From Streptomyces marincola (GTDB lineage Bacteria > Actinomycetota > Actinomycetes > Streptomycetales > Streptomycetaceae): DNA of 64,000 nucleotides. The stretch is from assembly GCF_020410765.1 (NCBI RefSeq), contig NZ_CP084541.1, positions 925,001 through 989,000 on the forward strand, read 5' to 3'. The notes under the pieces were generated by a model that saw only the letters and a program-made list of their open reading frames with translations, did no database searches and was not told the DNA's origin. A program made the position numbers and the translations under genes. Of the stretch, positions 25,517-34,456 are shown one piece after another. Position 1 is the stretch's first letter, and every line of letters starts with the position of its first letter.

Positions 25517-26364
25517 TCATCGATGATCGTCCGGTGCGTCTGGCCGTCCGCGACCACGGCGGCAGCGGCTCTCCCGTGCTGCTGCTCCACGGCCTGGGCG
25601 GCACCCTCCTGCACTGGGACGCCGTCGCGCCGCGGCTGACCGGCGCACACCGGGTGGTCTCCATGGACCTGCGCGGTCACGGGCTGTCCGGCGACGGGCC
25701 GTGGGAGTGGGAGGCGGTCCTCGACGACGTGCGGGCGGTCATCGACCACGTCGGCCTGGACGCTCCCGTGCTGGTCGGCCACTCCCTCGGCGGCATGGTC
25801 GCGGTGCGTTGGGCACTGCGCCACCCGGACGGCCCCGGCATCGTCAACCTCGACGGCCTGCGTTCGGCCGAGACCGCGCCACGGCACTACGCGGGCATCG
25901 AGCCGGGCGAGCTGACCGGGCTGCTGGCCGAGCTGAAGGCGCTCTTCGACGCCCAGGCCGAGATGATGGCCCGGCCGCTGCCCGAGGCCCAGGCCGCGAT
26001 GCTTCCCGAACGGGCGCTGCGCACCACCGCCGAGGGCGTGTACGCGCGGCCGGACGCCGCGCTGGCCAGGCAGATCAGGTACGACCCGTACTTCCAGGAC
26101 AGCGTCGAGGCGGTGGCCGACATCCGTTGCCCCGCCCTGTTCGTCCTGGCCACCGAGAACCTTCCCGGCCTGCCGGGCCGCGTCGGCGATCTCATGCCGG
26201 CGCTGCGCGCCGGAATCCGCCGCGACCTGCTGCCCCTCGTCGCCGATCGGCCGCACCTGCGCGTGCTCGAACTGCCGGCCAGTCACCACATGGTCGCCGA
26301 ACTGCCCGAGCGGGTCGCCCGGGCCGTGCTGGAACTGACGGACCCGGTCAGCGACGCCCGGTGA
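25498..26364 (+). CDS. Alpha/beta hydrolase
   Basis: 288-aa alpha/beta-fold hydrolase from GTG 25498, with AGGAG spaced 9 bases upstream inside the HTH gene. Oxyanion region LLLHGLGGTLLHWD (about 25-38), nucleophile elbow GHSLGGMVA with catalytic Ser near residue 98, acid residue likely in the D/E before NLPGLPGR, and catalytic His in SHHMVAELP (about 263). Cytoplasmic. It is the second gene of a translationally overlapping pair with the HTH protein and so probably under its control. Substrate unknown. Confidence 0.9.
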   Translation: MPPQEVIIDDRPVRLAVRDHGGSGSPVLLLHGLGGTLLHWDAVAPRLTGAHRVVSMDLRGHGLSGDGPWEWEAVLDDVRAVIDHVGLDAPVLVGHSLGGMVAVRWALRHPDGPGIVNLDGLRSAETAPRHYAGIEPGELTGLLAELKALFDAQAEMMARPLPEAQAAMLPERALRTTAEGVYARPDAALARQIRYDPYFQDSVEAVADIRCPALFVLATENLPGLPGRVGDLMPALRAGIRRDLLPLVADRPHLRVLELPASHHMVAELPERVARAVLELTDPVSDAR

Positions 26365-26502
26365 CTTCTCCCGGGGCCCGCTGGGTCCTGCCCGGCCGGA
26401 GGCCAGGACGAAGGCGCGGGGTTCCGGGTCGGCGCCGGTTTGTCGCCGTGCTCCGGGCCGACGCGTCTCGTTCCGGGCGAGCGGGCCCCGGGCCCCGGGG
26501 CG

Positions 26503-27099
26503 TCAGTTGACGCGTTCCTCCCCGTGCTGGGCCGCCCGGAGCCTGGCCTCGGCCGGGAGCGCGTCGAGTCCCGCCGACGCGCGGGCATGCTCGACGGTCT
26601 CGGTGCGCAGCCGCTCGACGATCGCGTCGGGCCCGGCCTGCGGGGTGAGCAGCAGGCCGACCGAGAGCCGGGGGCTGCCGCGGCGGCCGGTCAGGCTGAC
26701 CCGGGCGCGGTCGACGCCCGGCAGCGCCTCGGCCTCGGCGGCCACCACGTTCTCCAGGGCGTGCCCGCGCAGCACGGCTCCCGCGCCGTCCCCGCTGTCG
26801 ATCGCGATCTCGGTCGTCCTGCGGCGCCTCAGCTGCGCGAGCAGCCACCACAGCGACAGCAGGACGAGCAGCGCGAGCCCGCCGATGACCACCGGCCACC
26901 ACCAGCCCTCCTCGCGCCACTGCGTACGGTCGGCGTGGGTGAGCAGCACGTCGTGCGGGGCGCGCCAGGACCAGCCGGAGGGCGGCGAGAAGCCCCACCG
27001 GCGGGGCAGGTCGAGGGCGGCGGCCAGGGCGGCGGCGCCGCCGCCGATCAGGCACAGGCCGGTCAGGACGAGCAGGACCCGGTTGACGGTCCGGAGCAT
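26503..27099 (-). CDS. amaP: Alkaline shock response membrane anchor protein AmaP
   Basis: About 198 aa from ATG 27099 (GTG 27108 or TTG 27111 are possible in-frame alternatives). Two transmembrane helices (about 5-30 and 68-90, WWWPVVIGGLALLVLLSLWW) around an external loop, then a cytoplasmic domain with TEIAIDSGDGAGAVLRGHAL and GVDRARVSL. This matches AmaP, which anchors Asp23/Gls24-type proteins at the membrane in Gram-positive bacteria. It is the last gene of a five-gene cluster containing two Asp23/Gls24 genes, supporting the assignment. Confidence 0.88.
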   Translation of the reverse strand: MLRTVNRVLLVLTGLCLIGGGAAALAAALDLPRRWGFSPPSGWSWRAPHDVLLTHADRTQWREEGWWWPVVIGGLALLVLLSLWWLLAQLRRRRTTEIAIDSGDGAGAVLRGHALENVVAAEAEALPGVDRARVSLTGRRGSPRLSVGLLLTPQAGPDAIVERLRTETVEHARASAGLDALPAEARLRAAQHGEERVN

Positions 27100-27113
27100 G
27101 GCGTTCACCAACC

Positions 27114-27770
27114 TCAGGGCTTGGGGGGCCGGCGGACGTGCACGGTCAGGGCGGGCTCACGCGCGAGCCCGAGTTCCGCGACGCCGTGGGACAGCACGGC
27201 CTCCAGGTCCGCCCTGACGGTGTCGATCTCGCGGAAGTGGGCCTCGGCGAGCGCCCGGATGCGGCGCCTGCCGACGTCCACCCGGACCGAGCGCACGCCC
27301 GACACCTCCATGGCCCGGTTCCGCAGGACCAGCGCGACGGCGCCCCGTTCGATGCCGGGGCGCATCAGCTCGTCGTCCCGGCGCATGGGCAGCAGGCCGC
27401 GCAGGCCCGGGGTGAGGGCGAGCGCGATCAGCCAGACGCCGGTCAGCACGGCGGCCGAGGCGCCGAGCACGACCCAGGCGTCGTCCAGGTGGCGGGTGGC
27501 GAGGCCGTCGGCCAAGGTGCGCCGCCAGGAGGCCGCGGGCCGGTCCGCGCGCACCGACACGATGTCGTAGAGCAGCAGGCCGCTCGCCCCCGTCAGCACG
27601 GCGGCGACCAGCGCGGCGGGTCCGCGGCGCTCCGACCAGAACCGGCGGGCGGCGGGCCCGCCCGCGCCCCGGCCGGGTGCGGCCGGGGGGCCGGTCCGCT
27701 CCAGTGGAGCGGTCTTCTCCAGCGTGCGGGCCGCGTCCCCCCGCGCCGCCTCGCGCCGCGGGTCGCTCAC
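27114..27770 (-). CDS. DUF6286-type membrane protein of the Asp23 cluster
   Basis: 218-aa protein. After a charged Pro/Gly-rich N-terminus come two transmembrane helices (about 52-70 and 96-120) and a C-terminal domain with SGVRSVRVDVGRRRIRALAEAHF, which resembles the AmaP cytoplasmic domain in hydrophobic pattern. I assign it to the DUF6286 family by context and pattern. The stop lies 14 bp before amaP, and its ATG overlaps the upstream Asp23-like gene by 4 bp. Probably a second membrane partner for the Asp23-like proteins (inference). Confidence 0.78.
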   Translation of the reverse strand: MSDPRREAARGDAARTLEKTAPLERTGPPAAPGRGAGGPAARRFWSERRGPAALVAAVLTGASGLLLYDIVSVRADRPAASWRRTLADGLATRHLDDAWVVLGASAAVLTGVWLIALALTPGLRGLLPMRRDDELMRPGIERGAVALVLRNRAMEVSGVRSVRVDVGRRRIRALAEAHFREIDTVRADLEAVLSHGVAELGLAREPALTVHVRRPPKP

Positions 27771-28156
27771 CGCACCCTCCCCGAGGCGTCACCGGTGAAG
27801 TGGGCGGAGCGCAGGCGTTCCACCGCGACGGTCACCTCCGTGGTGTCCATGCCCGCCAGCTCGCGCACGCGGGCCGCGACCGCCCTGCGGACCGCGCCGC
27901 ACTGCGCCCCGATGTCGGACGGGTAGCCGAGTTCCACGGCGACCTCGACGCTGGCCAGGCCGCCGGTGCCGTCGCCGGCGGGCGGGCGGCGCACCACGGC
28001 GGTCGCGTGCGGGGCGCCGGGGCGCGGCAGCCCGGGGGGCGAGGCGCCGCCGCGCAACGCCTCCCGGGCCGCCTGCGCGGCCAGCTTCGCGACGACGCGG
28101 TCGGAGATCCTCGTCGCCCCGCGGTCGGCCGGGGACAGCACCGGTTCCACGGTCAC
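27767..28156 (-). CDS. Asp23/Gls24 family envelope stress protein (second copy)
   Basis: 129-aa Asp23/Gls24-family protein, with RGATRISDRVVAKLAAQAARE near the N-terminus (in two parts) and GGLASVEVAVELGYPSD then VRELAGMDTTEVTVAVERL. It is shorter and more basic than the first copy at 28378-28857 and is linked to both neighbours by 4-bp overlaps (27767-27770 and 28153-28156). Likely assembles with the other copy as a membrane-anchored scaffold in cell-envelope stress. Biochemical activity of the family is not known. Confidence 0.86.
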   Translation of the reverse strand: MTVEPVLSPADRGATRISDRVVAKLAAQAAREALRGGASPPGLPRPGAPHATAVVRRPPAGDGTGGLASVEVAVELGYPSDIGAQCGAVRRAVAARVRELAGMDTTEVTVAVERLRSAHFTGDASGRVR

Positions 28157-28347
28157 CGCCGCCGGTCGTCGTCGCGGTCCCTGGCGCGGAAGAAGTCGCC
28201 CGGTTCGAGGTCGCCGTCGACGAACCTGCCGACGACGAAGCCGATCGTGCCGAGCGCCGCGACCAACAGGAAGGCACCGAAGCCGCCGAAGTACGCGGCG
28301 AAACCCAGTGCCATGCCGGCGATCATGCCGACCACAGCCATGCTCAT
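28153..28347 (-). CDS. Small membrane protein of Asp23 cluster (DUF2273-like)
   Basis: 64-aa protein from ATG 28347, with AGGAG 7 bases upstream. Two hydrophobic helices: VVGMIAGMALGFAAYFG and GAFLLVAALGTIGFVVGRFV. The G-x2-GRF-DG turn with a charged tail DLEPGDFFRARDRDDDRRR resembles DUF2273 proteins, which occur between Asp23 and AmaP genes in Firmicutes. Placed between two Asp23-like genes, overlapping the downstream one. Confidence 0.82.
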   Translation of the reverse strand: MSMAVVGMIAGMALGFAAYFGGFGAFLLVAALGTIGFVVGRFVDGDLEPGDFFRARDRDDDRRR

Positions 28348-28377
28348 GTACAACTCCTGGCCCTTGCTCCGGTCGCG

Positions 28378-28857
28378 CTACTGGAGCGGCGGCCGTTCGT
28401 CGTCTTCCTCTTCGTCGTCCGGGAGGTTCACATCGCCCACGTTGATGTTGACCTCGACCACTTCGAGGCCCGTCATCCGCTCGACGGACGCGATCACGTT
28501 CTCCCGTACCGTACGGGAGACATCGGCGATGGAAACGCCGTACTCGACGACGATTTCGAGATCGAGGGCCGTCTGGACCTCGCCCACCTCCGCCTTGACG
28601 CCGCGGGTCGCCGACTTGCTCGCGCCGGGGACCCGGTCCCTGACGGCCCCGAACGTGCGGGAGAGCCCGCTGCCCATGGCGTGCACGCCGACCACGTCGC
28701 GCGCCGCCATGCCCGCGATCTTGGCGACGACGCCGTCCGCGATCGTGGTCCGGCCGCGCGTCGCCGGGTCGCCCGTTCCGCGACGCGTGCCGAGCTGCTT
28801 GCCCTGTACGTCGATCGCGGTGGTACCGCTGCTCGCTTCCGTACTGGTGTCGGTCAC
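28378..28857 (-). CDS. Asp23/Gls24 family envelope stress protein (first copy)
   Basis: 159-aa Asp23/Gls24 protein and first gene of the cluster. Core: RGRTTIADGVVAKIAGMAAR, then DVVGVHAMGSG, VKAEVGEVQTALDLEIVVEY and GVSIADVSRTVRENVIASVE. The tail is very acidic (PDDEEEDDERPP). Family members are abundant, soluble proteins that attach to the membrane through AmaP under alkaline or envelope stress. A 207-bp divergent region separates it from the P10-family gene. Confidence 0.92.
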   Translation of the reverse strand: MTDTSTEASSGTTAIDVQGKQLGTRRGTGDPATRGRTTIADGVVAKIAGMAARDVVGVHAMGSGLSRTFGAVRDRVPGASKSATRGVKAEVGEVQTALDLEIVVEYGVSIADVSRTVRENVIASVERMTGLEVVEVNINVGDVNLPDDEEEDDERPPLQ

Positions 28858-29009
28858 TTCGCCCTTGCCCCTTTCCGAACGACGGTCAGTTCCGCCGGTT
28901 CAGTGCCACCTTATGTGCGCTGCGGGGCGCTCGCCCCGGCCACGCGCCCCGATCGAGTGGGCCGCGCGGCCCGTACGCGCCCCCGCCCCGACCGTGCATA
29001 CGACATGCT

Positions 29010-29039
29010 GTACCCAGCCATCGCGAATTGAGTACGAAC
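29010..29039 (-). promoter_or_regulatory. Weak sigma-B-like promoter candidate upstream of Asp23 cluster
   Basis: On the minus strand, GGGTAC (29010-29015) matches the stress sigma-factor -10 form GGGTAC/T, and GTTC (29036-29039) resembles the -35. The spacing is about 20 bp rather than the usual 14-16, so this is only suggestive. It lies about 155 bp upstream of the first Asp23 gene. Confidence 0.25.
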
Positions 29040-29064
29040 GAGTCGTGGGGAAAGGCGGGCGGAC

Positions 29065-29832
29065 ATGGGTTCGGACCAGCTGGCGCACGCGGTGCGGCGG
29101 CAGTTGAGCCTGGGCCGGCTGCTGCCGCTCGGCGGCCCGGCGGACGGCGCCTGGCTCGCGGAGCGCGCCGCGGCACCGGTCCTGCGCGGCGCGGCGGAGC
29201 GCGTGCCCGGGGTGGTGGTCGAGGATCTGCGGGTGGCTCCCGCGGGGGACGCGGTGGCCGCGCTCGCCGCGGGCGCCCCGCCGAGCGCGCTGCCGCCCGG
29301 CCCGTTGCGCGTGGAGGCCGTTGTCGTGGCCGACGCGGCCCTGCCGCTGCCGCGCACGACGGCCGCCGTCCGGGCCGCGCTGGCCGGGGCCGCGGCCGAG
29401 CGGCTCGGGCTCGCGGTGACGGACGTGGATCTGACGGTCCGCGATGTCCTGACGGCGCGGGAGCTGGCGGCCCTGCGCACGCGCGGCCGGCCGCCGGCCG
29501 CCTCGGTCCCGTCGGCGGCGGTCACCGAGCACGCAGAGGGCACCGAGGACGCCGAGACCGCAGCGGACGCCGAGAACGCGGCGGCCCCGGTGGCCGCCGC
29601 GGTGCTCGCGGTGCCGGGCGTGCGCGGCCTGACCGACGTGCCCGGCGGCCGGCTGCGGGCGGTGGAGATCCCGGCCGACGGGCGGCGTCCTGTGCGCGTG
29701 CAGGTCGCGGTCGACGAGGCGCACCGGGCGCTGGACGTCGCGCGCGCGGTGGCGCGCGCCGCCTCGGCCGCGGCGGGCCGCGCCGGAGGTGCCGCCGTCG
29801 TGGTGACGGACACCGTTCCGGCCGGCCGCTGA
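29065..29832 (+). CDS. Conserved protein ('nucleopolyhedrovirus P10 family' in Streptomyces annotations)
   Basis: 255-aa Ala/Val-rich protein starting GSDQLAHAVRRQLSLGRLLP. I recognise the N-terminal pattern L-HAVR-RL-LGRLLPLG---DGAWLAE from Streptomyces proteins carried under the misleading viral P10 name. It has two repeat-like halves, each containing a P-G-V/V-E-D/A-V-V-V pattern that resembles the Asp23/AmaP hydrophobic pattern (VPGVRGLTDVPGG). No membrane helix. Divergent from and probably functionally tied to the Asp23 cluster (inference from locus). Confidence 0.78.
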   Translation: MGSDQLAHAVRRQLSLGRLLPLGGPADGAWLAERAAAPVLRGAAERVPGVVVEDLRVAPAGDAVAALAAGAPPSALPPGPLRVEAVVVADAALPLPRTTAAVRAALAGAAAERLGLAVTDVDLTVRDVLTARELAALRTRGRPPAASVPSAAVTEHAEGTEDAETAADAENAAAPVAAAVLAVPGVRGLTDVPGGRLRAVEIPADGRRPVRVQVAVDEAHRALDVARAVARAASAAAGRAGGAAVVVTDTVPAGR

Positions 29833-29841
29833 GGCCGCGGG

Positions 29842-30621
29842 CTACTCGCCGAGGCCGGCGAGGTCGCGCAGCCGGCGGGCCTGGGCGGCCCGTTCCGCGC
29901 CGCGCTGCTCGTCGTATCCGTGGGTCGTGGCCGCGCGCAGCAGCGCCTTGGTCTCGGTCAGGGCGTCCCTGGGCGCGGCGAGCAGGGCCGCGGCCAGGTC
30001 GTTCGCGGCGGCGTCGAGGTCGGCCGGGGGCACGACGAGGTTGGCGAGGCCGATGCGTTCCGCCTCGTCGGCGCGCACCGCGCGGCCGGTGCCGCAGATC
30101 TCCAGGGCGCGGGCGTACCCGACGAGCGACACCAGGGGGTGGGTGCCTCCGAGGTCGGGCACGAGCCCGAGCGAGGTCTCGCGCATCGCGAACTGCGCGT
30201 CCTGCGCGCACACGCGCAGGTCGCAGGCGAGCGCCAGCTGGAAACCGGCCCCGATGGCGTGGCCCTGCACGGCGGCGACGCTCACCAGGTCGTTGCGGCG
30301 CCACCAGGTGAACGCCTCCTGGAACCCGGCGATCACCGCGTCCACCTCCGCGTCGGGGCGGCGGGCGAGGTCGGCGAACGACAGGTCGTCGTCGATCCCC
30401 TCGGGGGTGAACGCCCGCCGGTCGAGCCCGGCGGAGAACGAGGCGCCCTCGCCGCGCAGGATCACCACCCGGACGTCGCCCGGCAGGATCCGGCCGGCCT
30501 CGGCCAGGGCCCGCCACATCGCCGGGGTCTGCGCGTTGCGCTTCTCCCCGCGGGTCAGCGTGACCGTGGCCACGGCGTCACCCACCGACACCCGTATCCC
30601 GTCCCGGTCGAGCAGGCTCAT
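29842..30621 (-). CDS. Enoyl-CoA hydratase/isomerase family protein
   Basis: 259-aa crotonase-fold protein. The oxyanion-hole segments are GEGASFSAGLDRRAF (about 55-69) and VQGHAIGAGFQLALACDLRV (about 118-137). Position of the first catalytic Glu has an IGAGF context; the second region ETSLGLVPDLGGTHPL retains an acidic residue (D). It is likely a hydratase or isomerase of beta-oxidation or degradation of a side chain; the reaction cannot be fixed. It lies 76 bp upstream of gbn's 3' end and converges with the P10-family gene. Confidence 0.9.
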   Translation of the reverse strand: MSLLDRDGIRVSVGDAVATVTLTRGEKRNAQTPAMWRALAEAGRILPGDVRVVILRGEGASFSAGLDRRAFTPEGIDDDLSFADLARRPDAEVDAVIAGFQEAFTWWRRNDLVSVAAVQGHAIGAGFQLALACDLRVCAQDAQFAMRETSLGLVPDLGGTHPLVSLVGYARALEICGTGRAVRADEAERIGLANLVVPPADLDAAANDLAAALLAAPRDALTETKALLRAATTHGYDEQRGAERAAQARRLRDLAGLGE

Positions 30622-30699
30622 CGCGGACCTCCGTGCGACTGGTATTACCCAACGGTAGCTTGTCGTCCGCAGGGTAACCCGTCCGCGGCCCCGCCGGGA

Positions 30700-30924
30700 T
30701 CAGGGCGTCGGGGCGGCCTTCTTGCCGCGCGTGGCACCGCCTCGGCCGCGCAACGTGACGTCGGCCTCGCTGAGCATCCGGTGCACGAAGCCGTAGGACC
30801 TGCCGGTCTCCTCGGCCAGGGCGCGGATGCTCGCGCCCGATTCGTACTTACGCTTCAGGTCCGCCGCGAGCTTCTCGCGCGCGGGGCCGGTCACCCGGCT
30901 GCCCTTCTTCAGAGTCTCGGCCAC
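30700..30924 (-). CDS. gbn: GATC-binding nucleoid-associated protein Gbn
   Basis: 74-aa basic HTH protein starting at GTG 30924, with GAGGAGG five bases upstream. Sequence MAETLKKGSRVTGPAREKL then SGASIRALAEETGRSYGFVH is, from memory, nearly identical to S. coelicolor SCO1839/Gbn, a small abundant nucleoid protein that binds GATC sites and influences sporulation and antibiotic production. Neighbours agree: an enoyl-CoA hydratase on one side and an ABC-F ATPase on the other, as in S. coelicolor. The recognition helix is in YGFVHRMLSEADV; a basic tail RGRGGATRGKKA follows. Confidence 0.93.
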   Translation of the reverse strand: MAETLKKGSRVTGPAREKLAADLKRKYESGASIRALAEETGRSYGFVHRMLSEADVTLRGRGGATRGKKAAPTP

Positions 30925-31021
30925 CCGTGCCTCCTCGTGGGAAGTGCGCTCTTGGCTCTCATGATCACCCCTATCCGGCTTCCTGGCCACCCATTCGTCC
31001 GGTTCCGTACGACAAACGGAC

Positions 31022-31056
31022 CGCCGTCGGCCGTCCGCCGCGGACGGCCGACGGCG
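31022..31056. terminator. Strong hairpin between gbn and ABC-F gene
   Basis: A perfect 16-bp stem (CGCCGTCGGCCGTCCG with CGGACGGCCGACGGCG) around loop CCG. It lies 98 bp upstream of gbn and 167 bp downstream of the ABC-F stop, so it probably terminates ABC-F transcription before the gbn promoter. Confidence 0.75.
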
Positions 31057-31165
31057 ACCGGCACCGAGCAGCATGGGAAAAGGGCAGGTCAGAGCGGTGG
31101 TGGGCGGAACGGGCCGCCCCGGCGCGCCGACACGCCGGGCTACGTCCTGACTCACTCAGATGAAT

Positions 31166-31202
31166 GATCAAGCGTCGGCCGAATGATCCACCGCGCGCGA
31201 TC
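31166..31202. promoter_or_regulatory. GATC cluster upstream of gbn
   Basis: Three GATC sites lie within 37 bp (31166-31169, 31185-31188, 31199-31202), two in the context AATGATC, in the gbn upstream region; a fourth lies at 30963-30966. Gbn is known to bind GATC, so this may be an autoregulatory binding patch. The link is inference. Confidence 0.4.
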
Positions 31203-31223
31203 ACAAACGCCGGGCGCGTGCCG

Positions 31224-32822
<1,599 letters not shown>

Positions 32823-32962
32823 GGACGGACTCCTGAACGGCGGGACGGGACGTGGCGGCTCGGCTGGGAGTGGCGTACGTCCGCTAAGGCACGAGGAGCA
32901 GAAAGTCCATGGGGACCAGTCTAGCGACGTGCGCAAGCGGATTTCCCGGCCGGCGGGCCGGC

Positions 32963-34402
32963 TCAGACCCCTCCCGTGTGCACCTGGAACGCCGCCCGGC
33001 GCACCCGCTTGGCCACCGCGGGGTCGGGGTGGGCGGCGGCGAGCGCGAGCAGGACCTGCACGGTGCGCGGATGGCCGCAGTCCCGGATCTCGTCCACCAG
33101 CTGGACGACGTCGGGCTGCGGGGCCGCGTCGAGGTGGTCGAGCAGCAGCCGTTCCGCGCCGTGCTCCTGCGCGGCCGAGGCGGTGTCCACCCACAGCCAG
33201 GTGGCCTCGGCCCGGGAGAGCACGCCGTGCGGCGAGTCGGCCTGGTCGCGCGGGTCGCCCTCCTCGTGCTCGGCGAGCCACAGCAGCGCGTAGGGGCGAA
33301 GACCCGGCTCGTCGGCCGCCTCGCGCACCGCGGGCAGCGCGGGGGCACCGACCGCGCGCAGCGCCTCGAACGCCAGCCCCCGGATGAGGGCGTCCTCGCC
33401 CCGCGCGGCGTCGAGCAGCTCGGTCACGGCGGGGCCCGCGGGCCGCACGGCGAGCCAGGCGCGGTACTCGGCACGGGCGGGCCCCGGGGTGAGGCCGGCG
33501 CAGCCGCGCAGCATGGCGACGGCGGACTGCTCGATGTTGCCCGCGGGGCTCTGGGCCGCGATGCAGATGTGTTCGAGCTTGGTCCACATCGCCCAGCCGC
33601 CCAGCTCCGTGAGGCGGGCGCGTTCGGGATGGTGGCCGCGGGCGTGCAGGGTGAGCGCGCCCACCGAGGCGAGGGTGTCCAGGGCCCAGCCGAGGATGCG
33701 GACCAGCTCGGCCACGTCCTCCTCGTCCCTCCGCTCCCCGTCGTTCCGCTCGTCCTCCTGGCTCCGCGCGTCCCGCGCGTCCGGCTCGTCGTCCGCTATC
33801 GCGCCGCCGGGGCCGCGGTCGGCGCGCAGCTCAAGAATGCGCCGCCGCGTCAGGTCGATCAGCCCGGCGCCGGTCACCGGGCCGTCGGAGAGGTACATCA
33901 CCGAGAGGAGCTGCGGCACGGCGGCCACCACGTCGGCCACCGTGCCCGGGTCCGCGTCCGGCGGCGCCGGGCGGGCCAGGGACCACGCGTCGAGCAGGGC
34001 GACCCAGCCGCGCAGCGCCGCGGTGTCGTCGTGGTCCCAGGCGCGCAGCCGCCAGCCGGCGCGCACCGAGCCGGTGCCGTCGCGGCCCTGCTCGATCAGG
34101 CCGGCCAGGCGGGCGCGGCCCCAGTGGTCGTGCGTCTGCCGCACGGTCAACCCGAGATCGCCCGCGGCCCGCTCGGCCGCGGTGTCGGGTGAGGTGCCGG
34201 TGCGCTGCGCCCAGCGGGCGAGCCGTACGGCGTCGGCGAGCTGCGCGCGCGCCCGGCGGGCCAGCTCCTCCTGCGGGGCGAGTCCCTTGGGCGGCGGGGG
34301 CGTGCGTCTGCCGGCCTGCGTGCGCCTGGGTACCGTGGCGCGCTGCGGTGGGGTCTGGGGGACAAGTCGCAACCGGGGCTCACGCGGAGTTCGGGACGTC
34401 AC
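32963..34402 (-). CDS. Conserved Streptomyces hypothetical protein
   Basis: 479-aa soluble protein of unknown function, read from GTG 34402. A basic Pro/Arg N-terminus (1-50) precedes helix-rich sequence with SPDTAAERAAGDLGLTVRQT, then an acidic inset (about 245-265, DARSQEDERNDGERRDEED in part) and a long C-terminal half of helical repeats with periodic Ala/Leu pairs (e.g. DALIRGLAFEALRAVGAPAL, HPRTVQVLLALAAAHPD), which suggests HEAT-like repeats. No signal peptide or membrane helix. The start is not supported by a clear ribosome site. Confidence 0.75.
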   Translation of the reverse strand: MTSRTPREPRLRLVPQTPPQRATVPRRTQAGRRTPPPPKGLAPQEELARRARAQLADAVRLARWAQRTGTSPDTAAERAAGDLGLTVRQTHDHWGRARLAGLIEQGRDGTGSVRAGWRLRAWDHDDTAALRGWVALLDAWSLARPAPPDADPGTVADVVAAVPQLLSVMYLSDGPVTGAGLIDLTRRRILELRADRGPGGAIADDEPDARDARSQEDERNDGERRDEEDVAELVRILGWALDTLASVGALTLHARGHHPERARLTELGGWAMWTKLEHICIAAQSPAGNIEQSAVAMLRGCAGLTPGPARAEYRAWLAVRPAGPAVTELLDAARGEDALIRGLAFEALRAVGAPALPAVREAADEPGLRPYALLWLAEHEEGDPRDQADSPHGVLSRAEATWLWVDTASAAQEHGAERLLLDHLDAAPQPDVVQLVDEIRDCGHPRTVQVLLALAAAHPDPAVAKRVRRAAFQVHTGGV

Positions 34403-34456
34403 GTGAGCAGTTTCACCGCTCGGGCCGCGAAAGCCCAAACCCCCTGCGTCGCGGGC

